Position numbers and translations under genes: made by a program. 64,000 nt of DNA from contig NC_089585.1 of assembly GCF_019320115.1 (NCBI RefSeq), positions 140,911,426 through 140,975,425 on the forward strand. The letters run 5' to 3'. The DNA is from Miscanthus floridulus (taxonomy: Eukaryota; Streptophyta; Magnoliopsida; Poales; Poaceae). Below, piece by piece: positions 11,650-23,858 of the stretch. Below the pieces are notes generated by a model. It had not been told where the DNA came from. It saw nothing but the letters and a program-made list of their open reading frames with translations, and ran no database searches. How positions within the stretch are numbered: the stretch's first letter is position 1; each line of letters opens with the position of its first letter.

Positions 11650-12920
11650 TAAACATAAAAGTTGTATAACTCATCAACATGTACAACTTTTATTTTGGTC
11701 ATCTTGTCATGTGACTTTGTTTGAAACGATTCAAAATTAAAAATTCAAACAATTTCAACTTGAAACAATATTTTGAAAGAGTAAATGATTTCAGCTGAAA
11801 AACTCATGAATACCAAAGTTGTAGAACTCATCAATATGTACAACTTTTATTTGATCACATTTTCATTTGACCAAATTTGAAAAGTTGAAATTTTGAATTT
11901 CAATAAAAGGCAACTTCAAACAAGATTTTGAAACCTTAAATGATTTCAACAATAAAAGTCATGAACATAAAAGTTGTTGAACTCAGCATTATCTACAACG
12001 TTTATTTTGGTCACTTCTTTATGTGACAAAGTATTAGTAAACATTGTTCACAAATTCATATATGACTCATAGTTTCATAAACTATACGAGAAACATGTTG
12101 ATTTATGAACAATATTTACTATCACTTTGTCAGATGAAGAAATAATCAAAATAAAAGTTATAGATATTGATGAGTTATAAAACTTTGGTATTCATCACTT
12201 TTTCAGCTGAAACCATTTAATGGTTGAAAATCTCATTTGAACATATCATTTTTTAAATTTGAAAATTTAAAGTGCTCAAACTTTATCAAATGAAAATAAT
12301 GACCAAATCAACATAGTAGCTTGATAGGGCATGATTTTAGAAAATTTTAGAAAAAAAATCATCATATTTGGAGTTTGTACGAGGGAGAAAGACTAGTTAC
12401 AAACTTTACCCAGAGATTAAAAAGAAAAATCACACTGTTCATGATTATTAATGATGAACAAGTGTGATTTCTTTTTTTAATCTGTGGCTGAAACTTGTAA
12501 CTAGTTTTTCTTCCTCATACTAACTCCAAATGTAATGGTTTTTTTCCTAAAATTTTTTTAAATCATGCTCTATCATTTTAGTCTAGTCATCTATCTTTAT
12601 CACTAATTTTGAACAATTCAAATTTTGAATTTCAGAAAATTATAGCTTCAAACCTAATTTTCAACCAATAAATGATTTTAGTTATAAATATGATGAATAT
12701 AAAAGTTATTAAACACATCACTATCTACAACTTTTATTTTGGTTGTCTTTTTATTTGATAAAATTTGAACAGTTTAAATTTTAAATTTCAGAAAATGACA
12801 GCTTCAAACTTGATTTTCAACAACTAAATGATTTCAGCTGTAAAGGTGATGAATATAAAAGTTGTATAACTCGTCAAGATCTACTTTTATTTTGGTCATT
12901 TCTTCATTTTATAAAGTATT
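11650..12920. repeat. Diverged AT-rich repeats in direct and inverted orientation
   Basis: A unit with AAAGTTGTATAACTCATCAA, then TACAACTTTTATTTTGGTCA, recurs near 11,660, 11,815, 11,960, 12,705 and 12,856. It occurs inverted near 12,135-12,190. Sequence around 11,755-12,070 is an inverted copy of 12,100-12,260, centred near 12,085. Confidence 0.75.
12318..12575. repeat. Long hairpin centred near 12,446
   Basis: The arms 12,318-12,441 and 12,452-12,575 are inverted copies with scattered mismatches; for example AACTAGTTACAAA-like sequence on the left pairs with TTTGTAACTAGTTT-like sequence on the right. The loop is about 10 bases. No target duplication was recognised, so it may be a fold-back MITE or part of the CACTA. 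Confidence 0.75.
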
Positions 12921-13185
12921 AAGTGATTTCATAAAGTTTTATTAGTAATAGAGTGGATGTTGGAATAGATTCATCTGAATGTTGCAAAGGGTAGTCTCAC
13001 ACACATGCATAATAAATGTAGTCACACATACATACAAAAATATGTAGTCTTACATATATACATAAATATATAGTCTTACACGCATGCATAAATAAAGTCT
13101 TACAAACACACACTTACACAAACACTCCATGTTCAACAACTAGCTAGCCCGCTGTAACGATTTTCCCCTTGATATCTTTTCGTTC

Positions 13186-16100
13186 CTATGGCAATATGTC
13201 TTTGGGTAGGTTCTTTTCCACAACACTGATCTTCTTAGGAAAATCTATGAATAGTGGCATTTCATCGTAGTTATTGTAAGCTTCAACATCGTCCACGCCA
13301 TCAACTCCAATAATGTGCTGTTTCCCGGAGGCAACCACGTGTTTTGTTTTTTTCTTCAGGAGGTTACTTTGTGGGTCAGGCATATAAAAAACTTGTGTGG
13401 CTCGTGAAGCGAGCACCCAAGGGTCATCTTGGTAGCCTAGATTCTTAAGGTCTAGGATTCTCAATCTGATCTCGTTCAGTTTATGTTGTTTGATCTAGCG
13501 GCATCGAAACAGAGCCACCGTTATATCCCTTCCATAGTCAAGTTCTCATATCTCTTCAATGATGTCAAAGTATTGGATCTTTCGCCCCAATCCATTGAGA
13601 GCCTCTATTTGAACGCCGCTATTTTGGTTCACATATTTACTATCCTTTGCGTGGGTATAGTATGTATACCCATTGATGTCATAAGCATTCCAATATGTCA
13701 CTTGTCTCGATGGTCCCTTCGCCAACCTACTGATGGTAATAGAGTCTATGATTTCTCCAGACGGTATATTTTAGTTCTTCAACCATGTAGTTAGTCGTTG
13801 CTTGTGTTGTTTCATGATCCAATCATCCGAACAACCATTTCTCTCTGTCATAATGATAGCTAAGTGTTCATCAATGTATGGTTGCATCAGTTATGTACTC
13901 TGCAAGACACTGTAATGCGTCCGACTCATATCTTTGTAATCATGGTCGATGAACATTTTTCTACCACTGGTGCCCTTCCCAGCCAGCCTACCCTTGTGAC
14001 GAGAATCGGGTTTACCAATCCCTTTCTGTACTTTTAGGTACTCTTGACAGCACTCAATGACTTCTTCAATACTGTAACCCTCTATTATGGAGCCCTCAGG
14101 GTATGCTCGATTATGCATGTATCGACTTAGAACCGACATGAATCGCTCGTAGGACCATATTTCATGCAAGTAGCAAGGGCCCAACGTATGTATCTGATGA
14201 ACCATGTGAATCATGAGATGTTTCATTATATAAAAAAGCAGGAGGTAAACACATCTCCAGTTGATTTTGTCTCCACCACAAATTCATGTAGGTCACTCAG
14301 CTCTTGCTTGCCAATCGTCTTTTGTGAGATCTTTGAAAAGAAGTAGCACATGTGGGTGATGGCCATTTTTAAGAACTCTGGCTTTATAGCCCTGATTGTA
14401 ATAGGTAGAAACACTATCAGCATCACATGGCAATCGTGAGCCTTGTAGTGTGTTATTGACAAGTCCTTCATCGACACTAGCTTCTTCATATTTGCTGAAA
14501 CCCAGTCGGGACTTTGATCCCCCTCAGGAAAGTGCATATAGCTCTCTTCTCATCTGGTGTTAGGTTGAAGCACGCCGCGGGTAGAGTGTATTTTCCATTA
14601 GCCTCAGGTACCGGGTGAACCTGTGGCATCGCGTTTAGCTGCACCATGTCGTTCCGTGCTTTCAGACCATCCTTTGACTTGCTTGTGTCCATCAAGGTAG
14701 CAATGCGACTCTCAAAGACATTCTTTCTACACGTGCATAGCATCAATGGCATGGGGGACCTCCAAGTCTGGCCAATAAGGCGGATACTAAAAGAAGTTCG
14801 ATTATTTCTTGAAAGGTACTCCTTCGACAGGAGGTGTGCTTCTATCTCTGTTCGTCCCATCCGAATTCTTCTTTCCATAGACGACGCGTATGTTTTTCAC
14901 CATTCTCTACATATGTTCTCCGTTATGACGTCTCTCCGGAGGGGGTTCAATCTCCAGGGCGTTGTCATAAAATCTAAAGAATAATTTGCTGTGGTACTTG
15001 TGACTTGTCTTTAAGAAGCATCGGTTCCTTAGGTAAACTATCTTCTTAGATGCATCCAGGTACACCCATGTAGTATCATCCAAGCAAACCAAGCATCCCG
15101 TCTTCTCTTTGATCTGTCCAGACAAAGCAAACAGCGCAGGGTAATCATTGGTAGTAACAAATATTATTGCTCTATATATGAAGTCCTCCTTTCGGAACGC
15201 ATCGTACATCTTCTCCCCATGCCTCCATAGCCTCTCCATTTCTTGCATCAAAGGCTCGAGGAACACGTCTATATCAATGCCTAGTTGTTTAGGGCCAGAA
15301 ATAAGAATAGTGAGGAGAAGGTACTTTCTCTTCTGACACAACCATGTTGGGTTGTTGTACATGGTTTAGATCACTGGCCATGCGCTGTGGTCGCTCATCC
15401 TCTCATTAAAGGGATTCATTCCATCGGTGCTCAAGCCAAATCATACATTCCTTGGGTCATCGCTGAATTCTTTATGCTTCTCATCAAACCTTTGCCACTG
15501 ACAACAATCAGCCAGGTGTGCAATCTTATCATCATCCACCTTGCGCTCATCATCCCACCATGTCATAAGTGCGGCTTCTTTAGGGTCTAGAAAGATACGT
15601 CTTAAGTGGTTGGTCACTGGCAGGTACCACGTTACCAAGGCAGGAATTCTTCTCTACTTTGCATCGTTGCCTAATGAAGTGTTCTCTAGGGGTTGAGATT
15701 CTTGTACCACCTTTTTGTACCCTTCTTATTCCTCTTTTTCCTCGTGGAGGATTCATTTCCACCGTAAAGGTCATTGTTCTTGTACCAGCTGGCCTCATAC
15801 CGGGGACATTTATCCAGTGACTTGAACGTTTCGCCATGAAAAAGTATACAGTGGTTGGGGCATGCATGGATTTTTTCAACCCCCATTGTCAATGGACTTA
15901 TGACCTTCTTCGCTTGGTATGTGTTGGCGGGAACTAAGTTTGGTTGTGGCAGCACCCATGACAGGAGATGCAATAGATCATTGAAACTACAGTCTGACCA
16001 ACCATACTTAGCCTTCAGGATGAGTAGCTCAAGCACAAAATGTAGCAATGTCTAATGTGTCGAACAACCCTTTTCAACACCATACACAGTCTCCTTCGAT

Positions 16101-16636
16101 GTTTTTGTCTTCCTTTTCAAATTTTCTAGACCTTTCGAGCTATTTAGTAAAATCTCTGGTCCAAGGGTTCAAATCATGTCCTCCAAATCATATTCATCCC
16201 CGACACGTGCTCCACCATCATTATTGGCACCACCTTCGTCGTTATCATCCCAACCATTAGCATCACCACCTTGTTCATTGCCAAACTCTGAATCCATTCG
16301 TGCATCAAGCTCTGCTGAATATTGGGACAGGGATTCTAGGGTTTCGTCGTCGTATTCCTCCTCATCCTCATCGTTAACAATAACCGTTTCACCATGATGA
16401 ATCCACACTATGTAGTCCTCAACAAATCCTCGCATAATCAAATATGATCTAATGATAGTCACATCTGTCCATGCCATACGGTTCTTGTAATCTTTATAGG
16501 GACAAATAATTGTATCCTTATTCTCTATCAATGTCGTTGCATGCTTCTTTACGGCTTTAATAAATTTATCCATCTCTTCACGGAAACCTATCTTGAACCT
16601 TAAGGAACCATACATCCACGAGTTCTTGTACTCCAT
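13186..16636 (-). pseudogene. TNP2-type CACTA transposase, broken
   Basis: Transposase for the surrounding element; it would act on the CACTA ends in the nucleus. Pieces read right to left on the minus strand. At 16,636-16,169 is an N-terminal transposase-associated domain (WMYGSLRFKIGF, then a C-P-x-K-D motif and an acidic Asn/Gly-rich tail). At 16,048-15,441 and 15,362-14,486 is the Transposase_21 region (YGWSDCSFNDLLHLL, ACPNHCILFHGE, CPRYEASWY, MTWWDDER, GTWKSPMP-like). At 14,537-13,891 is a DUF4218-like region (AHDCHVML, GPCYLHEIWSYERFM, PEGSIIEGY). At 13,600-13,186 is a DUF4216-like region with an ELDYG motif. The pieces lie in different frames and contain stops, some of which could be introns. 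No continuous protein can be made, so it is called a pseudogene. Confidence 0.85.
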
Positions 16637-17657
16637 CTTTTATAACAACAAAACAAACATTAAAGGACTACTTATTCAGATATATATAAAAATAAATCAA
16701 ATTAATAATTACTTGAGAATAATTGTATATACTTCAGATATATATATGAATATAAATCAAATATAATTACATGAAGCATACAAACACACCATGGTAGAAG
16801 AAAATTATTAATGGCCCATTTATCCATAAATAATTAAAATACATATTTGCTGATTATAATAAACAATTTTAAAGACAACAATTAGCAACAATTATATTTT
16901 ACCCAATATCTTTCATGCAAACCCTAGTCTAATTTCATCAAACACAAATTTACAAAACCAAAATTAATAAAAAAACCAAACCCTAGATCTAGATCTACAT
17001 GCACATGAAACATCCATAAAACTAACTAATTGTTCACTAAAATTAAGAAACATGGACCAAATAAATGTATGGTCTTGTTTTCCTCTCTAATTTACCCTAG
17101 TACATTCAAAACTTTGGTCTAATTTACTTCATAAGTAGCTCAAGCATCATAGAAGAGAGAGAAAAGTAAAACTCTAATTACTTACTAACCAACCATTAAA
17201 ACTTCAAAAAAAGTGTGGAATAACATTTTCTTACCGTCTACAACCTCTCCACCAAAAGATTTAAGACCAAAACCTTCCCCCTTAGTAAAGCAATTTTTGG
17301 GAGATGTCCAAAGCCTCCTCACCTTTCTTTCATGGGTTAGAGTGAGTGACCCGAGGAGTAAGAAGGTGCTGCAGTTTGCTTTATATGTGGGTCATTTGTA
17401 GGGGCGACTGTTGATTGAGCCACCCCTACAAATCGGAGGTTTTTATACGCGGGCATTTGTAGAGGCGGCTCAATCACCAGCCGCCCCTACAAATAGCAAT
17501 ACCGGGGGCGGCTCGTATCACCAGCCACCCATGTTGTTCCATTTGTAGGGGCGGCTGGTCTCTGGGTTCCCGAGCACGCCACTGTAGGGGCGGCTCTATC
17601 ACTAGCCGCCCCTAAAAAATTGTTCCATTGCTATAAACCGTTTTTTACGTAGTGGGC

Positions 17658-18239
17658 GCATGGCGCCGCCGCTCGCCGCTGGGAAAGGAAAAGGCCACGG
17701 GTGCTTTTGGGGGCGTTCCTCTTTCTTTCTTTTTTTTCTTTTTGCCCATGTTTAGATACTATAAGCATCTTGTATGAATTTTATTCATGTTTTAGAGTTT
17801 AGTGGCTTGTGAGTCTAGTAGCACATTACCTTTAAGCTAAAAATGGTATGGACCAAAAGCTGATAGCTGTATCCATAAATATAATGGAACAAGACAGTTA
17901 TGAATATTCGATCTAGTTTATGTGATGCATGCATTCATTTCAAAGTTCCCCAAGAAAATGATGTTTTCTGAAAGGGGCGTATAGGCTGATGACTCGTGAG
18001 CATAGCTATGAGAGAGGGGGGACAAAAAAAATTTGTAGTAGTCCTGTGCTTGCAAAGTGACCTAGGGGCAGGCTCAACTTTTTAGAGATCCTAAGAGAAA
18101 TAGAATTGGTGGAATAGTTGATTGTATTGCTGAGTTTAGTGAACGAATTATGTTGGAATATAATACATTGTTTAGGGGGCAAGAAACCTAGCTTCCTTAG
18201 AGATAAAGGCAAAACAAAATTACATGATTCTAATCTATC
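17658..18239. other. Intergenic, no gene recognised
   Basis: GC-rich for the first 60 bases, with a CT tract near 17,725, then AT-rich. No feature is supported. Confidence 0.5.
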
Positions 18240-18542
18240 TGTTTACATCAAAATTTGGGAATAAGAATTGCAGGAACTCGAAAGCTTCCAAGATCGTGTC
18301 ATCAAGAAATCGATTGCATAAAGGTCGGTATCAGCTGATTCGAATGCAGTACTAGAATCGGCTCTCTTCAGATAGCGCCAGCAGATAACGATAAAAGCTA
18401 CGGTTGGCGTCAGGAAAAACATGTTGGACTCTACAAAAAGGAAAAGATTAGGGTCCAAGTTATCTTAAATTAGGAATATTTTCTCTTATGCCAAAGATTG
18501 TAATGAGTCGTACTTAAGTAGAATTCATGCGTAGGTTCCAGG

Positions 18543-18550
18543 TATAAATA
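18543..18550 (+). promoter_or_regulatory. TATA box of the LTR
   Basis: TATAAATA in the U3 part of the LTR, in the same context as the TATA boxes at 3286-3293 and 4289-4296 of the related element. Confidence 0.6.
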
Positions 18551-18659
18551 TTGGACCCCGGCTATTGTAAAGGACACGCAATCAATCAAATACAAGTTAC
18601 TTATTTTTTCGGCTCCGGGGAGTAGGAGTAGAGTAGATCTCGACGAGTTCTTCAGCAAG

Positions 18660-19660
18660 CAGGGTTGCATCGGTCCGGTCGACCTCCGGCTTGTCTATAA
18701 GTACCATCGTGGCTTATACCTCTATTTGTATGGCTGCATCGATCCGGTCGACCTCCACTGCGACTCTGGTATAAGCTAGTTATCGACTCTTATCTAGTTC
18801 AAGTACAGCTGCATCGATTCGGTCGACCACCGCTGCTTGAATTAGATTAAGGTCAAGTTATCGGCTCTACCTAAGAGTGGTAATCTTTGGTAGATTCATT
18901 AAGTTACCGATTTTGCTGATGTTTTTCATTGTCATTAGTTTGCAGCAACATGAATCTTCCCGGTCAAGATCGATTTAGATCGACCTCATATCCTTTAGGT
19001 CCATCGTTCGTTTTGTTATAACACGATATTGTTTACCTTGAGCGACGGTTTATGTTTGATCGACCGTTTTTACTTTGATCTTGATCACGCATAATACGCG
19101 GTTAAGGCATGAATAATCTTAAAGAGGTTTGCTGGCTAGTTAAATCTAATTTATAGTTCACCATTATGGCCGTAACGATCCGGTTGATCCCCACTAATGG
19201 CACTGTAATTGGAGGATGCTAGTTAGTAGATTTATTCCTGATTAGGCATGGCCTTAGCTGTTTGCTAAGCCTGCATCGGCTAAATAGCCGATCGCCTGTG
19301 CGTTAACGCCTACAGTGTGCGTCCATGATTCTAGTAAGTGTGAATAGATCTGTGTACTTTAAAGGATTGATTTGTTGTCTTTTTCACAGCTACATCAATC
19401 CGGTCGAACCCCATTGTTAGAGATAGCAGGTTGAGTCTGAGGAGTCTATATGTTTGTTCATGTGAAATAGTCGATTGTTCACAGGCTGTAGTTGTCTTCA
19501 CCTGAATTGGCTATTTTAGTCGATTCATCCGAGCCTTCACGAATAGCATGTCTTTCGGAAAGCCTGTCAAAGTACGGATGTTTTTATGGATTCTTCGGTT
19601 TTAGTTTGTTACTATCATCATAGTTGCCATCGATTCGGTCGAACCTCACTGTTGGTGGTA
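18660..19660 (+). repeat. GCTGCATCGATCCGGTCGACC repeat array in the LTR
   Basis: Copies of the CATCGATCCGGTCGACC-type motif lie near 18,667, 18,736 and 18,811 (spacing 69 and 75 bp), with diverged copies near 19,170, 19,390 and 19,630. They occupy the same place as the 72-bp repeats of the minus-strand element, with a different core. Confidence 0.75.
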
Positions 19661-20246
19661 ACAGATTAGATTCAGAGCGTTTGTAGGTCCATTCGTATCA
19701 GATAGTCGATTGTTCGCATGCTATATCCTTTTATCGTTAGATTCATTGGCTTACTGCTTTATACTGATTACATCTGTTTAGCTGATGATCTCATTTACAC
19801 CTATGAGTACTATACCTGTCAATATGAAATTAATCGCTACCCACGAGCTTTACAGTCCGTAACAGCCGATTTCTGTGCATATCGGCTATTCAGTCACTTT
19901 TCACGTCTGGTTGCTCCCGAAGCGGCACACTTGTTCCACCTTAAATTACTGATAAACTTTCTCTTCTTATCAATTGTAGAGTCAAATTGACTGGCACGCC
20001 GAAAAATACGCAGAATCGACTAACCCAGCGTTGAAGCCAAACGAATGTCCGACTTCATCGAACATATCCTTCCGACTTCGTGCCGACACTGTCATATCGC
20101 TAGAGATATCCCATATTCTCTAATAACATTCTCCGTGGTCACAGCAAGAGCGGTGCAGTCGGAAGCTAAAAGTGACCGAGGATATTCTCACCAAGATCAC
20201 AACCCAGGTAGGCCAAACCAATTAGGCTAGAACATACCTAATCTGG

Positions 20247-20488
20247 AGCCATGTTTAGATTGCAACTTTTTTCAACCCGATGAATAGTACCATTTTCGTC
20301 TTATTTGGCAAATATTGTCCAATCGTGAACCAACTAGGCTCAAAAGATTCATCTCGTGATTTTCAACTAAACTGTGTAATTAGTTAATTTTTTTACCTAC
20401 ATTTAATACTCCATGCAAGCGGCTAAAAATTAATGTGATGGAGAGAGAGTGAAAAAACTTAGAATTTGGATGGTATCTAAACAAAGCC
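20247..20488. mobile_element. MITE, 242 bp
   Basis: The ends AGCCATGTTTAGAT and ATCTAAACAAAGCC are inverted copies, flanked by TGG on both sides (20,244-20,246 and 20,489-20,491). The body has the GGCAAATATTGTCCAATC, CTAACTAGGCTCAAAAGATT-like and CTGTGTAATTAGTT motifs of an abundant grass MITE with GGCCTTGTTTAG ends. Confidence 0.8.
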
Positions 20489-20491
20489 TGG

Positions 20492-22130
20492 GGTGTCACA
20501 CTGGCTTTGTGTACAGGAACGATTAAGTGGGACATGCTATCCTCTACACTATGGGCAGCCATTACGCAGGAGGATAAGTACTTGAATAGGCTCCGAAGCT
20601 ATACCTGGACAGGCTATTGTGCGGGCCATGCTCTGCACTTTAATTGTGCATGACTGTGTGCAGTGTTTGTCATACTCTCTATTGTATTGGCACTATGCTA
20701 CCAGCCTAGCATGGGCGGCAATGTGCTACATGACGAGCACCATTCCTCTTGTCTCTTCGGATCTGATCGTGACCCAAAAGTCCGCCAAAATATAGAGGAT
20801 GACGCGCAAGAATCATAGCTACGGTAGATATGATTGTGTACTATAGAGCAATAGTATTGTTGACTACCATCAAACCGTCTGCATGTAACCTTGCCCCCCA
20901 CTATGTGGGAGCACTCGCATGAGGGCATTGGAACACATTACACACACAACTTCCACTCACACCCGCATCGCATCCCCAAATCGACACTGAATTGAGCGCT
21001 CAGTGCACAAGCAATGTAGACTTTCCTCTTTCACTAGACTTGGGCTCTTAGCTTGAACTAGTATAAACTCTCGTGTACAATGCGCTACTCCTAATCCACT
21101 ATGTGTGATTTTGTATGATTACTCGTCAATGGTATGTAACGCTGACACTGACCAAGGGTACAAGGCAAGGTGAAATGCCCAAGTCTCTCTCGCTGTCGCA
21201 TGTCAGACAGTTTGTTTGTTGCCCCCTTCCCCCAACCCACACACAAAAAACAACAACAAATACCTAGCTAACCCTAGACCTGTCTGATGATAGTTGGACG
21301 GCCCGATGTTTGGTGTGATTGAGCAGGCGAGGAGAATGCAAAATGGTTAAGCTTACTCAGTTTATCCTAATGATTTCACAAGCTCAGAATATATGAGCTA
21401 TCTTCATTCTCAAACTTTAATGCTTCCTTACCTGTATTACTTGTTGAGCTTTCTATTATGCTTGTCGGAACAGAGAAGCACCAAACACATGATGGTGTTT
21501 ACAAATTTTCAGTTTATGCTAGTACGTACTTCCATTGGCAACCGCCAACTAAATCGTAATTCTGTTCAAACAAATGTTGTGTGATTTTCGCTTGCTCCTG
21601 AATAGTGAATACCTTAGGCTTCAATAGATATCTTTAATTTATTTACCAGTGTCATGAACTATTTTGTACTACTTTCTGAATCGAACTATTTTACGTGCTT
21701 ATAAATCCCGGCTCATCAGCCGCGCAGGCAATGCAAGGCGCGATGTGTCAACAGTTCGGTACGGATGACGTTTTAGATAGCTCACTCACGTCAGTTGGTT
21801 GGTTTGGACTTTTATTTGAAAGAGATTGATGTGCGAGCACAAACGTTTTACACCTTGTTCGCTCAGCCATACTTATCAGCCATGATATAATGTTTTTCTC
21901 TCACGACGAAACAACATCATTCTGAACCATAAACTACGCTAGCCCGGTACACCGCTATTCCATGTGTATTTCCGCAATCAGCCCCTAGCTACCACGTGGC
22001 TACACGACCTGCGTCACGTTTTATCGTCCACCTGTCGGCCGCCAGGGCCCACGGATGAACGGGGGCCAAATCTAGCCAGGAATGCCGTTGTGGTCATTAG
22101 AATCCGTTTTAATTACGTCACATAGGTTTT
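20492..22130. other. Intergenic, nothing recognised
   Basis: No coding region with a recognisable domain. A fragment near 21,854-21,915 resembles part of the GTTCGC-ended MITEs but has no clear second end. Confidence 0.5.
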
Positions 22131-22149
22131 CTTAAATTATAGCCGTAAA

Positions 22150-22545
22150 ACGAGTTGCAAATTTTACCAACCAGTCAGCCGTCGCCGTTCGTGTCGTGTG
22201 ATGGTGGTGTCCCCTCGCCTCGCGTCGTCGGATCGATCGCCTCGGGTATCCCTCCGGTCACCGGTGCGCGCGGCGCGATGATGGCCGCGTGGACCGGTGG
22301 ACAGCGTCGGCCAGCAGCGCCATGCGCCAGCTTCCCCCGCATGCTGCCCGCTGCCGCTGACTTTGACGCTCTCCGTCGGCGGACCCGGACCGGACGTAGC
22401 GCGGTAGCCGACGTGCGCTCTGACGCGTTTCCGCGCTCGCTGCCGAGAAAGGAGTCGGACGGCCGCCGCTGCCCGCTGGTGAGGTGGCCGAGAAAAAGTC
22501 AGACCCGCGCCAAAAAAGAAAGCTTCACAACTGAAGTCTAAGAGA
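22150..22545. other. GC-rich island with a 128-codon open frame, unrecognised
   Basis: Strongly GC-rich compared with its surroundings. The plus-strand frame 22,155-22,541 is Arg/Pro/Ser-rich with no domain seen. It could be the remains of a first exon or promoter. Not called as a gene. Confidence 0.3.
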
Positions 22546-23456
22546 TTGCTTTGTCATGTTTGAAATGTGGCAATTCTATGGACTTGGGGTGGCGTACCTA
22601 TCATTCCGGACAAGATCTAATTGCACGTATGGTATTAATCCCATGGATTGAAGTACGAGGTAAAGAAGACGTCGTTTGGTATAAGATTTCCCCCAACAAC
22701 TTGTCTTCTAGTTGATGTTCTCCTCGTCTAAAATTGCTATGGATAGATGTTTTTACAAGAAAACCAAACTCTGTACCACGTTTATTCAACACTATTTAAA
22801 AAACAAGCAGAAATAAGATCCACCTTCAATATCACATCGGGAACCAAGGGAAAAGAGATTGATTTACTGTCGTACAAGTTTGGTGGTCACATCACAGTAT
22901 AAGCATCGATTTTTTGGACCTTACACTGAATTAAAAAAAATCAAAATCATTTTAGTTTACACTCGCTGGCTATCGTACCGCTTGATGCTCCCACAATGAA
23001 CTAGTGTGCATAGCCCTTCTGATATTTTGTTACATAGCAATCGAACCATATTTGGAATCCAATTTTGGATTATGACACCATGGTCCAATATGCATGGTTC
23101 GACTCTACTTGGCTACGGTTTGATATTTTTTTTACCACACACGAGAGCTACTCTAAGTACCACGGTATCTCGAGCTTCTTCCAATGCATACGTTTCGAGG
23201 GAAATTTCGTGTCAATGTGTTCCCACTTGTCCCTTTTTTATAGGTCAGGCAGTTTGTTCATACTTCATGCATGGGGTAGGTTCATATAAATAGAAATGGG
23301 AAAAAGAAACATTTGATTTGAGAATAGGCATATATGTTTTTCAAGAAAACTAAACTTTATATTACATTTTTATCAACACTATTTAAAATTAAACAGAAAT
23401 AAGATACATCGTATATTCCTATGCATCTGAGCCGAAGGAAAAGAGAATGATTTACT

Positions 23457-23608
23457 GGAGATGTTCGCTGGTCTGGTTCCAGCGAACCAGCCGGCTGGTT
23501 CTCCTCCGGAGATTCAGCCAGTTTCAGTCGCTACAGTGTTTTTCTCTCACAACAAACCAGCCGGAACAGTGTTTTTCAGCCAAGTTTCAGACCAGCGAAC
23601 GGGGGGCC
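23457..23608. mobile_element. MITE, 152 bp, in duplication unit 2
   Basis: The ends GGAGATGTTCGCTGGTCTGG and CAGACCAGCGAACGGGGGGCC are inverted copies. Flanked by ACT on both sides (23,454-23,456 and 23,609-23,611). The body has CAGCCGGAACAGTGTTTTTC. Confidence 0.82.
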
Positions 23609-23729
23609 ACTGTTGCATAGTTCAGCGATATCACGTTAGTTTACACTTGTTGGCATACCACTTGATCCTTCCATCATCGGCTAGTGTGCATAGCCCTTGT
23701 AATATTTTGTTCCATAGCAATCGAACCAT

Positions 23730-23858
23730 CAGCCTGTTCGTTTGGTCGTAAACGATCGTAAATTTCCAACCAGAATAGTATTTTCTCTCACACCAAACCA
23801 GCCAGTAGTAATAATCCATGATTGTATACGATCGTTTCAGCCCCAGCCGAACAGGCTG
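23730..23858. mobile_element. MITE, 129 bp, in duplication unit 2
   Basis: The ends CAGCCTGTTCG and CGAACAGGCTG are perfect inverted copies, flanked by CAT (23,727-23,729 and 23,859-23,861). Unit 1 has the uninterrupted site, GAACCATATTTGG, near 23,044, which confirms the insertion point. Confidence 0.92.

Larger units (their letters stand above)
7975..17654 (-). mobile_element. CACTA (En/Spm-type) DNA transposon, 9,680 bp
   Basis: The ends are CACTACTACAGAAA at 7975 and, inverted, TTTTTTACGTAGTG ending at 17,654. They are flanked by a 3-bp duplication GGC (7972-7974 and 17,655-17,657), as expected for this superfamily. Both ends carry subterminal inverted repeats of the type TTTGTAGGGGCGGCT / AGCCGCCCCTACAAAT (about 7985-8200 and 17,395-17,620). 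Remains of a TNP2-type transposase lie on the minus strand at 13,186-16,636. Between 8.2 and 13.1 kb there are tandem and inverted repeats but no intact gene. The element is internally complete in layout but its transposase is broken, so it could move only with help from elsewhere. Confidence 0.95.
18240..20140 (+). mobile_element. LTR (solo or fragment) related to the 1.8-kb LTR element
   Basis: It starts TGTTTACATCAAAATTTGG, a variant of the TGTTGACACCGAAATTTGG end of the element at 1787-4587. It has the same layout in the opposite orientation: TATA box TATAAATA at 18,543, GGACCCCGGCTATTGTAA after it, the TAGGAGTAGAGTAGATCTCGACGAG segment, then an array of GCTGCATCGATCCGGTCGACC repeats. The segment GTCAAATTGACTGGCACGC near 19,981-19,999 matches the last 150 bp of the other LTR. 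The 3' end is not fixed: sequence after 20,000 diverges and no 5-bp duplication is certain. No gag or pol is present. Confidence 0.7.

Noticed and set aside
22155..22541. A protein-coding gene at the GC-rich island
   Set aside because: No domain, no convincing start context and no further exons could be found.
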